A DNA stretch of 64,000 bases from positions 186,001 to 250,000 of the forward strand of contig NZ_BLLG01000001.1 of NCBI RefSeq assembly GCF_011766325.1. Reading direction: 5' to 3'. Of the stretch, positions 36,625 to 46,315 are shown piece after piece. Position 1 is the stretch's first letter. Every line of letters begins with the position of its first letter. Origin of the DNA: Streptomyces pacificus (GTDB taxonomy: Bacteria; Actinomycetota; Actinomycetes; Streptomycetales; Streptomycetaceae). Made by a program: the position numbers and the translations under genes. The notes under the pieces were generated by a model. The model ran no database searches, was not told the DNA's origin, and worked only from the letters and a program-made list of their open reading frames with translations.

Positions 36625-38100
36625 ATGATCCGGATCGGTGGATGCAGGGCGGGTCTTCTGGCGGCGTTCACCGCGACCCTGCTCATCGCTTCGATGGGTG
36701 TGACGACGGCAGACCCCCCGGTTCCGGCTGATCCGGTGTTCCCGCGACTCGGCAACTCCGGATACGAGGTGGAATCGTATGACCTTGAATTTGTGTACCG
36801 TCCGGAAGGTCAGAAGGTGCCCGTCGAAGCGGAGGCGGTGATCACGGCCCGCTCTTCGGTCGAACTGCAGAAGTTCTCGCTGGACGCGCAGAAAATGCAC
36901 GTGAAGTCCGTGACGGTCGATGGGGAGGATGCCCGTTTCACTCTGGCGAAGAAGAAGCTGCAGATCTCTCCGGCTTCCTCGGTGGCACCGAATCACGTGA
37001 TGCGGATCAATGTCCGGTACGACGTGGACCCGCGTGGTTCTGGTGCCAGTGGCTGGGTGGACACGGGGAGGGGTTTCGCTCTCGCCCCGCAACCCGACAA
37101 GGCGCACACGGTTTTTCCCTGCAACGACGTTCCCTGGGACAAGGCGGACTTCACCTTCCGTGTCTCGGTAACCCGCGGCAGTGACGCCGTTGCCGTAGCC
37201 AGCGGACTTCCGCTGAAGCCCCCCGAGACCCGTGGCGCATACACGACGTACACCTACGGGACCGTGCATCCGGTGGCACCGGAACTCGTGCAGATCGCCG
37301 TCGGCCGGTATGAGACGGAGGAGATAGGCACGGTCGACGGGGTGCCGATCAGTCTCGTCCTGCCGCGGGGAGCCGCCGGCCGCTTCGGTCAACTCGACAT
37401 GGCCGTGGAGCAGATGAGGTGGGCGGTGAGAGAACTGGGGCCGTTTCCGCTCGAGGCGTACGGTCTGATGCCCCTCGACACGGACGGAGAGGTCCCGTTC
37501 GGATTCCATGCCCTGGAAACGCATACGCTCACCGTCTACGATCCCTCCTATCTTTCGTCCACCCCGCTCGAGAGCGTCGCCCCGCATATGATGCACGAGC
37601 TCGTGCACTCATGGTTCGGCGGCAGTGTCACACCGAAGACATGGGCGGACAACTGGATCAGTGAGGGCCACGCCAACTACTACGGCCTCACCTACCGGTT
37701 CGCGCAGGGCTGGAGCACCAACGACGGCAGGCACCGCTCCATGGAGTCGCTGATGGCGGACTTCTACCGGAGCGGTGACGTCTACCGTGCGCAGTACGGT
37801 CCGGTCGCCAGGCCCACGAAGGAATCGCTGTTCAGCGAACAGGTCTACCGAGGCGGCCCCCTGGTGCTCTACGCACTGGAGCAGAAGGTCGGGAAGGCCG
37901 CGTTCAGGCAGATCGAACGGTCGTTCCTCGCGGCGTACGAGGGCGGGTCCGCCAGTACGGACGACTACATCGCGCACGCCGACCGCATCGCTCCAGGGCA
38001 GGGAGTGAAGGGGTTCCTCGAGTCCTGGCTCAAGGGGACCGAGACGCCGCCCATGCCGAACCATCCGGACTGGAAGGTGACGCCGCCGCCGAAAGGGTGA
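36625..38100 (+). CDS. Secreted M1-family metalloaminopeptidase
   Basis: A 491-residue exported peptidase. A Sec signal peptide (AGLLAAFTATLLIASMGVTT, cleavage probably after ADP or nearby) is followed by an M1 beta-sandwich N-domain. The gluzincin zinc motif is HELVH (His324, Glu325, His328) with the third ligand Glu347 in WISEGHANYYG, the correct 18-residue spacing. The substrate loop, normally GAMEN, reads FGFHALETHTLTVYDPSYLS, so exopeptidase specificity may differ. The start is ATG (MIRIGGCRAG) after GGGAGA. Third-position G+C appears lower than in neighbours, suggesting acquisition. Confidence 0.92.
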   Translation: MIRIGGCRAGLLAAFTATLLIASMGVTTADPPVPADPVFPRLGNSGYEVESYDLEFVYRPEGQKVPVEAEAVITARSSVELQKFSLDAQKMHVKSVTVDGEDARFTLAKKKLQISPASSVAPNHVMRINVRYDVDPRGSGASGWVDTGRGFALAPQPDKAHTVFPCNDVPWDKADFTFRVSVTRGSDAVAVASGLPLKPPETRGAYTTYTYGTVHPVAPELVQIAVGRYETEEIGTVDGVPISLVLPRGAAGRFGQLDMAVEQMRWAVRELGPFPLEAYGLMPLDTDGEVPFGFHALETHTLTVYDPSYLSSTPLESVAPHMMHELVHSWFGGSVTPKTWADNWISEGHANYYGLTYRFAQGWSTNDGRHRSMESLMADFYRSGDVYRAQYGPVARPTKESLFSEQVYRGGPLVLYALEQKVGKAAFRQIERSFLAAYEGGSASTDDYIAHADRIAPGQGVKGFLESWLKGTETPPMPNHPDWKVTPPPKG

Positions 38101-38426
38101 TGGCGGGTGGTGGCGGAGGGAGAGGGGCGGTTGCGGGGAGCGCGAGGCGGGCGCGGGGTCCGGCGGGCGTGATGAGGACGGATGATCCGCGGGTGCGGGT
38201 GCGGGTGCGGGTGCGGGTGCGGGTGCGGGTGCGGGTGCGGGCTCCGGGGCGACAGGGAAAGCGCGTCGATACGACTCCCCGCGCGGCAGCCGCCGAAATG
38301 CGTCTCCGGAACGGCCCGCATACGATTCCGCCATATCCAGGTCTTCTTCCTTTGTGTTTCCCTGGCTCCGGAAATGCGCACTGGCGGAGCACGGCCGGTG
38401 CCGGCGTCGCCATGGGAGAGTGCATC
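38101..38426. other. Leader region of the GH25 gene with a hexamer repeat
   Basis: No gene. Contains the GCGGGT tandem repeat at 38191-38241 and then an A+T-richer stretch (38320-38400) that is the best place for the GH25 promoter. Confidence 0.6.
38191..38241. repeat. GCGGGT hexamer tandem repeat
   Basis: More than eight consecutive copies of GCGGGT (read as GGTGCG in register), uninterrupted, between the peptidase and the muramidase genes. Confidence 0.92.
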
Positions 38427-39356
38427 ATGCCGCGTCGTGCATCCGCCGGGCGCTCGATGAGCGCCGTAGTGACTGCCGCGGTGCTCGTGACCGCCCCTTG
38501 TTCCGCCATATGGGTGACTTCCGGGACGCCGATCCCGCCGGGCCCCAGAGGGGTGGACACCAGCGAGTTCAACCACGGAGACGGTGATGAGCCCATCGAC
38601 TGGGACAGGGTCGCGACCCGTAACGCCTTCGTCTTCATGAAGGCCACCCAAGGCACGCAGTACGAGGACCCGTGGTTTGCGGAGGATTTGGCGGGTGCGT
38701 CTCGCACGAGTCTCTACCGGGCCCCCTACCACTTCTTCGACTCGCAATCCCCAGGGGACGCCGAGGCTCAGGCTGCACACTTCGTCCGTACGGCACGCGC
38801 CGCCGGCTACACCGGACGTAATCCTGGGGAACTGCCGCCGGTTCTCGATGCGGAGAGCGGGTGGCGGCACCACCGGCCCAGCTGCCCGCCCGGTACCGAC
38901 GCCCGTCAACTCGCGACTTTTCTCGGTGCCGTCGAGGAGGCGTTCGGCATCAAACCGATCGTCTACACCGAGTATTCCTTTGCCGTCAGCTGTCTTGCGG
39001 GGAATGCCGCGGTGTTCAGGGGGCATCTGCAGTGGCTCGCGAGTTGGGGTGCGAAACCCCGCCCACTTCCCGGCACGGATCAGCCGTGGACGTTCTGGCA
39101 GTACACCGATCAGGCGCAGGTCCCGGGCATTTCGGATGACGTCGACCGCAGTGTCTACCGTGGCACGCTGACGGAACTGCGCGCCCTGGCCGGTGTGACC
39201 GGATTCGCCCGACCGGAAGCCGCTCCCCGAAGGCTCGGTGAGCCTCTGCGTCCTGTTCCGGTGCGGGATCCGGCCGTCGGCCGGGCGTTGCCGAAGCGAT
39301 CGACCGGAACGGCTTCCCCGAAGGGGCGGCGGGCGGCAACGGGGAATCGGGTTTAG
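38427..39356 (+). CDS. Exported GH25 muramidase (lysozyme)
   Basis: A 309-residue protein with a signal peptide (SMSAVVTAAVLVTAPCSAIW) and a GH25 barrel: GVDTSEFNHG (Asp44), FVFMKATQGTQYE, YRAPYHFFDSQSP, PPVLDAESGW (Asp141, Glu143), PIVYTEYSF, and TFWQYTDQAQVPGISDDVDR. The Asp-x-Glu pair is intact, but the KATEG motif reads KATQG, putting Gln75 where family members have Glu. GH25 enzymes cut the N-acetylmuramyl-GlcNAc bond of peptidoglycan. A ~60-residue basic tail follows the barrel. The ATG at 38427 has GGGAGAG six bases upstream. Confidence 0.92.
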   Translation: MPRRASAGRSMSAVVTAAVLVTAPCSAIWVTSGTPIPPGPRGVDTSEFNHGDGDEPIDWDRVATRNAFVFMKATQGTQYEDPWFAEDLAGASRTSLYRAPYHFFDSQSPGDAEAQAAHFVRTARAAGYTGRNPGELPPVLDAESGWRHHRPSCPPGTDARQLATFLGAVEEAFGIKPIVYTEYSFAVSCLAGNAAVFRGHLQWLASWGAKPRPLPGTDQPWTFWQYTDQAQVPGISDDVDRSVYRGTLTELRALAGVTGFARPEAAPRRLGEPLRPVPVRDPAVGRALPKRSTGTASPKGRRAATGNRV

Positions 39357-39436
39357 TGTGAGGTGAATTCTCCGGCCGTCGAGATCGGAGATGTCTGCCC
39401 GGTGCCTCGGGAAACCGTGTCCGAAGGAGCGCTGGT

Positions 39437-40735
39437 GTGTATAGGACGAGTCGGCGTGACCTGCTGGTGAAGTCGGCCGGAGTGGCCGCAGCCGGCCTGG
39501 TGACCGGATCGTGCACTGCGCCGAAAGCGTCACGGGAAGCGGCTCCGCTCTCCTCGGCGCCGGCCGGGCAAGCGGACTGGGGCACTCTGCGGGGACAGTT
39601 CCGGCTGGAGCCGGGGTGGGCGAACCTTGCCCTGTTCTACCTCGCCTCGCAGCCGAAGCGGGTACGTGACGCGGTGGACCACCTGAGTGCACAGGTCGAC
39701 GCCAACCCTCTGGTGGTGCCCACGGGGATGAGGCTGCCCGACGGCCCGACCGGCTGGCCTCGCGTGCGCGAGGCGCTGGCCGCCTACATCGGAGGCCGCG
39801 CGGAGGACATCGCGATCACGGCGAGTACCAGCATCGGCCTCGGGGTGGTCTACAACGGGGTGAGGACACGGCCCGGTCAGGAGTTCCTGCTGACCGGCTT
39901 CGACCATCGCGCCCAGCACATGGCGGCCGACCTCGCGGCCGAGAAGCGCGGGGCCCGGGTGAGGATGTGCTCGTGGTTCGCCGATCCGGCCACGGCCACC
40001 GCCGGGGGCATCGCCGCGGCGGTGGGCAACGCCATCCGCCCGCACACCCGGGTCGTCGGGATCACCTGGGTCCAGTCCAGTACCGGACTGCGGATGCCGG
40101 TCCGTGCCGTCGCCGACGTGGTGCGGCGGGCCAACGAGGGTCGCAGTCCTGCCGACCGGTGCCTCCTGGTGGTCGACGCGGTGCACGGGCTCGCGGCGGT
40201 CGACGAGGACGCCGCCCGTCTCGGTGCGGACGTGGTCGTCGCCGGCACCCACAAGTGGCTGTTCGGCCCAAGGGGAACGGGGCTGGTCTGGGTGCGTCCG
40301 GAGATCCTCGACCAACTGCACCCGACGTTCGTCAGCTTTATCTCGGGCGGGGGAGCGGCGCCCCTTTCCCCCGGCGGCTTCCTCGCGTTCGAGCACGCCT
40401 TCGCACTGCCGGTGGCGGTCGCGATGCACCAGGAGTGGGGGCGGGCGCGTGTGGCCGGACGCATCAGCGAACTGGCGACCCGGGCGAAGCAGGGACTCTC
40501 ACAGACCCGGGGGGTGACGGTGCACACCCCCATGAGTCCCGAGCTGTCGGCCGGCATCACCTGTTTCAGCGTGGCGGGGCGTGCCAACCGTCAGGTCATC
40601 GACCATGCGGCCACCCGGCGGGTGCGGCTGTCGGCGTTGGCCTCGTCGCCCTACACCCGCCTGGGCACTGCCGTCATCAACACACCCGCTGAGGTGGACA
40701 CCGCGATCGCCAGCGTGGCCGGGTTCGCCCGCTGA
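39437..40735 (+). CDS. Tat-exported lipoprotein with class V aminotransferase (cysteine desulfurase-like) fold
   Basis: A 432-residue PLP-fold protein. The N-terminus RTSRRDLLVKSAGVAAAGLV with TGSC is a twin-arginine signal with a lipobox-like Cys at ~residue 26, so a membrane-anchored extracellular protein is predicted. The fold is that of isopenicillin-N-epimerase/NifS relatives: ITASTSIGLGVVYNGVRTRP, LLVVDAVHGLAAVDEDAARL (Asp and His stacking on PLP) and the Schiff-base Lys in VVAGTHKWLFGPRGTGLVWV. The GTG at 39437 has GAAGGAG six bases upstream. The substrate is unknown; a folded, cofactor-loaded enzyme is what Tat export would carry. Confidence 0.88.
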   Translation: MYRTSRRDLLVKSAGVAAAGLVTGSCTAPKASREAAPLSSAPAGQADWGTLRGQFRLEPGWANLALFYLASQPKRVRDAVDHLSAQVDANPLVVPTGMRLPDGPTGWPRVREALAAYIGGRAEDIAITASTSIGLGVVYNGVRTRPGQEFLLTGFDHRAQHMAADLAAEKRGARVRMCSWFADPATATAGGIAAAVGNAIRPHTRVVGITWVQSSTGLRMPVRAVADVVRRANEGRSPADRCLLVVDAVHGLAAVDEDAARLGADVVVAGTHKWLFGPRGTGLVWVRPEILDQLHPTFVSFISGGGAAPLSPGGFLAFEHAFALPVAVAMHQEWGRARVAGRISELATRAKQGLSQTRGVTVHTPMSPELSAGITCFSVAGRANRQVIDHAATRRVRLSALASSPYTRLGTAVINTPAEVDTAIASVAGFAR

Positions 40736-40848
40736 GCGCGGTGCGACAGGGGAGGAGTACGGAGCCCGGGGGCGGGGTCCTGCGGGCTCCGACGGCCGGC
40801 CGGGTCGCGCGACCCGGCCGCGTCGCGCGCTCACGCGGCTCGTCGGAA

Positions 40849-40930
40849 CCCTTCCTGCCCTTCCTGCCCTTTCCGGCCTTCCTGCGCTTTCCGGCCTTCC
40901 CGGCCTTCCCGGCCTTCCCGGCCTTCCACG
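40849..40930. repeat. CCTTCCYGS/CCGGCCTT imperfect tandem repeat between convergent genes
   Basis: A pyrimidine-rich run of 9-base units (CCTTCCTGC, then CTTTCCGGC and CCTTCCCGG) fills most of the gap between the convergent PLP lipoprotein and PucR genes, just beyond both stop codons. Confidence 0.85.
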
Positions 40931-40942
40931 GCCGTGCCGACG

Positions 40943-42691
40943 TCAGCTGTAGCGCAGCGCGAACCACAGCTCCATCCGTGCGTCCGCGTCGTCCAGGTCG
41001 ACGCCCAGCAGCGAACCGCACCGGGCGATCCGCTGGCGGACGGTGTTGCGGTGGACGCCCAGGGCCACCGCCGTACGGTCCCAACTGCCGTGCAGCGACA
41101 GCCAGACGCGCAGGGTCTCGGTGAGCGCGGGCGAGTCCGCGACCGGTGCCAGCAGGGTGCGTGCATGGACGGCCGCCTCGTCGGGCGCGACCAGCTCGCC
41201 GAGGCCGGTGCCCCGCTGGCGGGCGAGCGGGACGCGGGTCGCCTCCGCGCGGCGCAGTGCCCGGGCGGCGGCGGCGTCGGCGGTGCCCAGTTCCTCCGCC
41301 GCAGCCGGGGCGCTCACCCCGAGGGTCCAGCCGGGCTGCGGTTCCACGCGCCGGTCGCCGCAGAGCAGGACCCGCACCCGCGCCCCGTCGGTGTCCACCA
41401 GGGCGCTGCCCAGGGCCGCGCCGAGGGCCGAGGCGGCGATCCGGTCCGGCTGCCCCGGCCGTGTCCCGTGCACCACCGTCCAGGGGCCCCCGCCCAGCTC
41501 GCGGACGGCCTCCGCGGGCGTGCCGCCCAGCAGCAGCCGTACCAGCGCGGCAGTCCGCCCGCTCGCGTCCGCTCCCCGGTGCGGCGCCGTGAGCAGCGAC
41601 AGCAGGACGGCGGCCAGCCCGGCGACCGTGTGGCCGCCCGGTTCGCGCCCTTCGGCGGCGATCCCGAGGACCAGGCCCTCGCCGCCGAGCGCGTAGGCCG
41701 CGAGGTGCACGTCCCCGGCGGTGTCGGCCGCCGAGGAGGGTGCCCGGCGCGCGGCGTCCGCCGCCGCGCCCTGTGCCGTCCGGCCTCCGGCGGTTCCCCG
41801 GAGCGGGGCGGTGGCCGGGTCCCCCGCGGGCTCCTCGCCGGCGGACTCCGGGCCCACCACCCGCGCCAGCCGTCCCAGGGCCTCGCGGGCCTCCCGGGAC
41901 GGCGCCCGGCCCGAGACGTGCAGGGCCGAGCCGTCCGGCGCCAGCAGCACCGCCCAGCCGCCGAGGCGGGAGGCCAGCTGCTGGAGCACCGCGGGCACCG
42001 GATCGGGGCGGGCCGCGGCGCCGGCGAGGCCCTGCTGGGCCTCGCTGACCCGGCGCACCTCCCGGAGCCTGGCCTGCGCCATCAGCCCCCACACGGCTCG
42101 CGCGACCGCGGTGAAGGGGGTCTTCGGCGGCACCTCAAGCAGCGGCAGCCCGCGGCGTTCGCAGGCCGCGACCAGCGCGTCCGGGACGGCGTCGTACACC
42201 GGAGCCAGCCCGAAGCCGATCGCCGCGCCACCCGCCTCGGCGACCCGCGCCGCGTACCGCTCGGGGTCCTTCAGCAGGACGCCCGCCGTCAGCAGCAGCT
42301 CACCGCCCAGGAGGTAGGGGTACGGGTCGGCCATCTCCGAGGCGTGCACCCACCGGATGCGGACGCCCTCCGCGCCGGGGGGTTCCGGGGTGCCCGCCAG
42401 CAGCCGCAGTCCGAGTTCCTCCCGCGCCAGCAGTGCGGTCAGCGGTACGGGCGGGGTGGGTGGCGCTGCGGAGGCCGCGGGTGCCGAGGGGCCGGCGGGG
42501 ACTGGGGAGCCGGTGGGGAAGGGGGCGGCCGAATCGGCCGTGGGAGCCGTGGGAGCCGTGGGAGCCGCGGGTGCCGAGGGGCCGGCGGGGACTGGGACGG
42601 CTGAGTCGTTCGCAGGGGCCGCAGCTGCCGAAGGGCCCGGGGAAGCCGCATCGGCTGCGGGGGCGCCCTGGAGAGCGGCGGAGTCCGGCAT
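40943..42691 (-). CDS. PucR-family transcriptional regulator
   Basis: A 582-residue regulator. A low-complexity Ala/Pro/Ser N-terminus (residues 1-80, built of APTAPTAPT-like repeats) precedes the PucR sensing domain (LTALLAREELGLRLLAGTPE, LLGGELLLTAGVLLKDPERY). The C-terminus carries the HTH_30 DNA-binding motif LRVWLSLHGSWDRTAVALGV with HRNTVRQRIARCGSLLGVDL, which identifies the family. PucR-type proteins often regulate purine or other nitrogen catabolism. It is divergent from the ureohydrolase/TPP-enzyme genes, which makes those the likely targets. The ATG at 42691 is used. Confidence 0.92.
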   Translation of the reverse strand: MPDSAALQGAPAADAASPGPSAAAAPANDSAVPVPAGPSAPAAPTAPTAPTADSAAPFPTGSPVPAGPSAPAASAAPPTPPVPLTALLAREELGLRLLAGTPEPPGAEGVRIRWVHASEMADPYPYLLGGELLLTAGVLLKDPERYAARVAEAGGAAIGFGLAPVYDAVPDALVAACERRGLPLLEVPPKTPFTAVARAVWGLMAQARLREVRRVSEAQQGLAGAAARPDPVPAVLQQLASRLGGWAVLLAPDGSALHVSGRAPSREAREALGRLARVVGPESAGEEPAGDPATAPLRGTAGGRTAQGAAADAARRAPSSAADTAGDVHLAAYALGGEGLVLGIAAEGREPGGHTVAGLAAVLLSLLTAPHRGADASGRTAALVRLLLGGTPAEAVRELGGGPWTVVHGTRPGQPDRIAASALGAALGSALVDTDGARVRVLLCGDRRVEPQPGWTLGVSAPAAAEELGTADAAAARALRRAEATRVPLARQRGTGLGELVAPDEAAVHARTLLAPVADSPALTETLRVWLSLHGSWDRTAVALGVHRNTVRQRIARCGSLLGVDLDDADARMELWFALRYS

Positions 42692-43104
42692 GGTGGACGT
42701 TCCATCCCTGATCGTGTTCGAGAATGGAGGAAACGTACACTTCATCGTCTCTGTTCGGCCACCTATCGTCGAGTCGTCCAACCGACGCGGTACGGGCGGA
42801 TACCGCCTCTACGCGGGGGAGCCGCTGCGTCCCCCTGGGCCTCTGCACGACACGCCACCGAGGTGAGAGCGAGCAAGGCCCCATGGCCCCCGGCTATGCA
42901 GTGACCGTCGTCCGTCCGGCGGGCATGCCGGCCATGGGCCGGCCGACCGGCGCGAGCGCCCGGCGGGCCTCGGCCCCGAGGCGCCGAGGCCCGCGAGCGG
43001 GTGCCCGATCCGGAGACGGTCCGGGCATGCCGTGAACCCCGTTACAGTCAAACCACCGCATACCGATGGATAAGCAGAAAAACGCAGGAAGCAGAGGCAT
43101 GGTC
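42692..43104. promoter_or_regulatory. Divergent promoter region for pucR and the ureohydrolase operon
   Basis: A 413-base gap between divergent starts. The A+T-rich segments 42710-42750 and 43035-43100 are the best promoter candidates, one toward each gene. No operator could be identified. Confidence 0.45.
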
Positions 43105-44076
43105 ATGAGCAGCAACGAGGCGCCGCGCGGCCCCATCGACTCGTCCCGCATCCCGCGGTACGCCGGACCCGCGACGTTCGCCCGGCTGCCCCGGCTCGAC
43201 GAGGTGGGCAGCACCGACGTCGCCGTCGTCGGCGTGCCCTTCGACGCCGGGGTCTCCTACCGTCCCGGCGCGCGCTTCGGCGGCAACGCCATCCGCGAGG
43301 CGTCGAGGCTCCTGCGGCCGTACAACCCGGCCCAGGACGCCTCGCCCTTCGCGCTCGCCCAGGTCGCGGACGCGGGCGACATCGCCGCCAACCCGTTCCA
43401 CATCAACGAGGCCGTCGAGACCATCGAGGCCGCCGCCGACGACATCCTCGGCACCGGCGCCCGCATGATGACCCTCGGCGGCGACCACACCATCGCGCTG
43501 CCCCTGCTCCGCTCGGTCGCCAGGAGGCACGGCCCCGTCGCGCTGCTGCACTTCGACGCCCACCTGGACACCTGGGACACCTACTTCGGCGCCGAGTACA
43601 CCCACGGCACCCCGTTCCGCCGCGCCGTCGAGGAGGGCATCCTCGACACCGAGGCCCTGTCCCACGTCGGCATCCGCGGCCCGCTCTACGGCAAGCAGGA
43701 CCTCACCGACGACGAGAAGATGGGCTTCGGCATCGTCACCTCCTCCGACGTCTACCGCCGGGGCGCCGACGAGGTCGCCGACCAGCTCCGCCAGCGCATC
43801 GGCGACCGCCCCCTCTACATCTCCATCGACATCGACTGCCTCGACCCGGCGCACGCCCCCGGCACCGGCACCCCCGAGGCCGGCGGCATGACCTCCCGCG
43901 AACTGCTGGAGATCCTCCGCGGGCTCGCCTCCTGCAACCTGGTCTCCGCCGATGTCGTCGAGGTCGCCCCGGCCTACGACCACGCCGAGATCACCTCGGT
44001 CGCGGCCTCCCACACCGCGTACGAACTCACCACGATCATGGCCCGTCAGATCGCCGCGTCCAGGAACGGCAAGTGA
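43105..44076 (+). CDS. speB: Agmatinase/guanidino-acid ureohydrolase
   Basis: A 323-residue binuclear-manganese ureohydrolase. All metal-binding motifs are intact: [32 protein letters not shown] (DAHLD) and [20 protein letters not shown]. It hydrolyses agmatine or a guanidino acid such as guanidinobutyrate to urea and the amine; the substrate cannot be chosen from sequence. The ATG at 43105 ([20 protein letters not shown]) is used; an ATG two codons earlier is also possible. Its stop overlaps the next gene's GTG, so the TPP enzyme is co-translated. Confidence 0.93.
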   Translation: MSSNEAPRGPIDSSRIPRYAGPATFARLPRLDEVGSTDVAVVGVPFDAGVSYRPGARFGGNAIREASRLLRPYNPAQDASPFALAQVADAGDIAANPFHINEAVETIEAAADDILGTGARMMTLGGDHTIALPLLRSVARRHGPVALLHFDAHLDTWDTYFGAEYTHGTPFRRAVEEGILDTEALSHVGIRGPLYGKQDLTDDEKMGFGIVTSSDVYRRGADEVADQLRQRIGDRPLYISIDIDCLDPAHAPGTGTPEAGGMTSRELLEILRGLASCNLVSADVVEVAPAYDHAEITSVAASHTAYELTTIMARQIAASRNGK

Positions 44077-45782
44077 CCCACGACCACGACCTCGTGCTGC
44101 GCCCCACGGCGCGGCAGGTCGAGGCCGCGCTCAACCCGCCGCCCGGCCGCAACGGCGGCGATCTCGTCGTCGAGACCCTCGCCGGACTCGGCGCCACGAC
44201 GGTCTTCGGCCTTCCGGGCCAGCATGCCCTCGGCATATTCGACGCGCTGCGCCGCTCCGACCTCGGCTACGTCGGGCTGCGGGTGGAGGGCAACGCCGGC
44301 TTCGCCGCCGACGCCCACGGCCGGATCACCGGACAGGCCACCCCGCTGCTGCTCTCCACCGGCCCCGGCGCGCTCACCGCGCTCGCCGCGCTCCAGGAGG
44401 CCGCCGCGGCCAGCGCCCCCGTGCTGGCGATCTCCAGCCAGGTGCCGAGCGCCGGCATCGGCGGAGGACGCCACGGCTATCTGCACGAACTGCGCGACCA
44501 GCAGGCGTCGTTCCGGGACATCGTGAAGTCCGTGCACACCGTCCGTACCGCCTCCCAGATCCCCTCCGCCATCGCCGACGCCTGGGAGTCCGCTCTGACG
44601 GTCCCGCACGGACCCGTCTGGGTGGAGATCCCCCAGGACGTGCTGCTCGCCGAGACGGCCCTGCCGGTCGTGACGGCCCTGGACGCCACCCCGCGCGACC
44701 TCGTGCCCCGCCCGGAACTCACCGCCGCCGCCGCGTATCTGCTCCAGCACGCCGAGCGCCCCGCCATCATCGCGGGCGGCGGGGTCGTGCGCTCGGACGC
44801 CTCCGGCAAGCTGCTGGCGCTCGCCGAGAAACTGGACGCGCCCGTCGTGACCACCTTCGGCGGCAAGGGGGCCTTCCCCTGGGAGCACCCGCTGTCGATG
44901 CAATCCTGGCTCGAGGACCGGCACACCACCGACTTCCTCGAGGACGCCGACGTGCTGCTCGTCGTCGGCTCCGGCCTGGGTGAACTCTCCTCCAACTACC
45001 ACACCTTCGCCCCGCGCGGCCGGATCGTCCAGATCGAGGCGGACCTCGGCAAGCTCGAGTCCAACCATCCGGGGCTCGGCATCCACGCCGACGCCCGGAC
45101 CGCGCTCGCCGCGCTGCTGGAGACGGTGGACGAGCGCCGCGACCCGTCGGCCGCCGGGCGGGTCTCCGCGCTGCTGGCGAAGGTCCGGGAGCGGATCACC
45201 GGCCAGGAGCTGACCCTGGAGCAGGAGGTACTCGCCGCCGTCCGGGAGGCCCTGCCGGACGACTCCCCCAGCTTCTGGGACATGACGATCCTCGCCTACT
45301 GGGCCTGGTCCGCCTTCGACGCCCGCCGACCGAACACGATGCACTCGGCACAGGGCGCGGGCGGCCTCGGCTATGGCTTCCCCGCTGCCCTCGGCGCGGC
45401 CGCCGCGGACCGCACCAGGCCGGTGCTCGCGGTCTCCGGCGACGGCGGAGCGATGTACGCGATCGCGGAGTTGGCCTCCGCGAAGCAGTACGCGCTGCCG
45501 GTGACCTGGCTGATCGTCGACGACGGCGGCTACGGCATCCTGCGCGAGTACATGACGGACGCCTTCGGCGAGGCCACCGCGACCGAGCTGTCCCGCCCGG
45601 ACTTCGTCGCGCTCGCCGACTCCTTCGGCGTCCCGGCCGTGCGCACCACCGCGGAATCGCTCCGCAAGGACCTCGCCAGGGCCCTCGCGCAGCCCGGCCC
45701 CTCGGTCGTGGTGCTGCCGGCGGTGCTCCGGATGTTCGCGCCGACCCACCTGGAGGGCGAAGGGGCGCGGGGGCACCGGTGA
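44073..45782 (+). CDS. Thiamine-diphosphate-dependent enzyme (acetolactate synthase/decarboxylase superfamily)
   Basis: A 569-residue TPP enzyme in three domains. The N-terminal PYR domain has [17 protein letters not shown] and the activating Glu in [16 protein letters not shown]. The middle domain holds [20 protein letters not shown]. The C-terminal PP domain has [20 protein letters not shown] followed by [20 protein letters not shown], the GDG...(N/D) Mg-TPP motif with Asp in place of Asn. Adjacent to a ureohydrolase it may process the 2-oxo acid produced from a guanidino amino acid, for instance as a decarboxylase; this is inference. It starts GTG at 44073. Confidence 0.9.
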   Translation: MTHDHDLVLRPTARQVEAALNPPPGRNGGDLVVETLAGLGATTVFGLPGQHALGIFDALRRSDLGYVGLRVEGNAGFAADAHGRITGQATPLLLSTGPGALTALAALQEAAAASAPVLAISSQVPSAGIGGGRHGYLHELRDQQASFRDIVKSVHTVRTASQIPSAIADAWESALTVPHGPVWVEIPQDVLLAETALPVVTALDATPRDLVPRPELTAAAAYLLQHAERPAIIAGGGVVRSDASGKLLALAEKLDAPVVTTFGGKGAFPWEHPLSMQSWLEDRHTTDFLEDADVLLVVGSGLGELSSNYHTFAPRGRIVQIEADLGKLESNHPGLGIHADARTALAALLETVDERRDPSAAGRVSALLAKVRERITGQELTLEQEVLAAVREALPDDSPSFWDMTILAYWAWSAFDARRPNTMHSAQGAGGLGYGFPAALGAAAADRTRPVLAVSGDGGAMYAIAELASAKQYALPVTWLIVDDGGYGILREYMTDAFGEATATELSRPDFVALADSFGVPAVRTTAESLRKDLARALAQPGPSVVVLPAVLRMFAPTHLEGEGARGHR

Positions 45783-46315
45783 GGGGTGCGGCGCGCGGGT
45801 GACGCGGGTGGCGTGGCGCGGATGCCCAAGTGGGCCGGGCGTGGCGCGGGGGGCGCGGGTGAGGGCGCGGGTCTGGGTGCGGTTGCGCGGCGGGGCGGCG
45901 CGAGTGGCGGCCGTGCCGTGCGCCTGCGGCCGGTGCGGCGGGTGACGCTCGTGCGGTGCTCCTGTGGCGTGGTGTGGCGTGGCGCTGCATGGCGGGAGTA
46001 GATGGGTGAGGCCGGGCGTGGCGCGGCGGTGCTGCTCCGGTCGCCCCCCCGCGGAGTGACCGGACTGCCGGAACGGCCCGGCCTTTCGCGGATGCATGCC
46101 GGCGCTCCGGCGAGTCCCGCTGGAGGCCCAGTCGCTGCGGACTGCGGAAAGCTCCGTCGTCCGTGCACACGATCCCTCCGCAGCGGATGAGTACGCGTAC
46201 CTAGAGATCCCCGTACATTCGACCGATACATGGACCCGGAGGGGTTCGCTAGCCTGCAGCGGCGATCCCAGGCGGTCTGGTCCGCATCGCATCGGCACAC
46301 GAAAGAGGGGCACAC
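45783..46315. other. Gene-free interval with GTGGCG-type repeats
   Basis: No supportable gene. The segment 45790-46030 is built from imperfect GTGGCG/GGGCGCGGGT repeats; the last 150 bases before 46316 are less repetitive and likely hold the promoter of the next operon. Confidence 0.55.

Noticed and set aside
40849..40930. Tandem repeats considered as a CRISPR array
   Set aside because: Units of 9 bases are contiguous with no spacers and no cas genes are present; the same applies to the repeats at 7141, 13821 and 38191.
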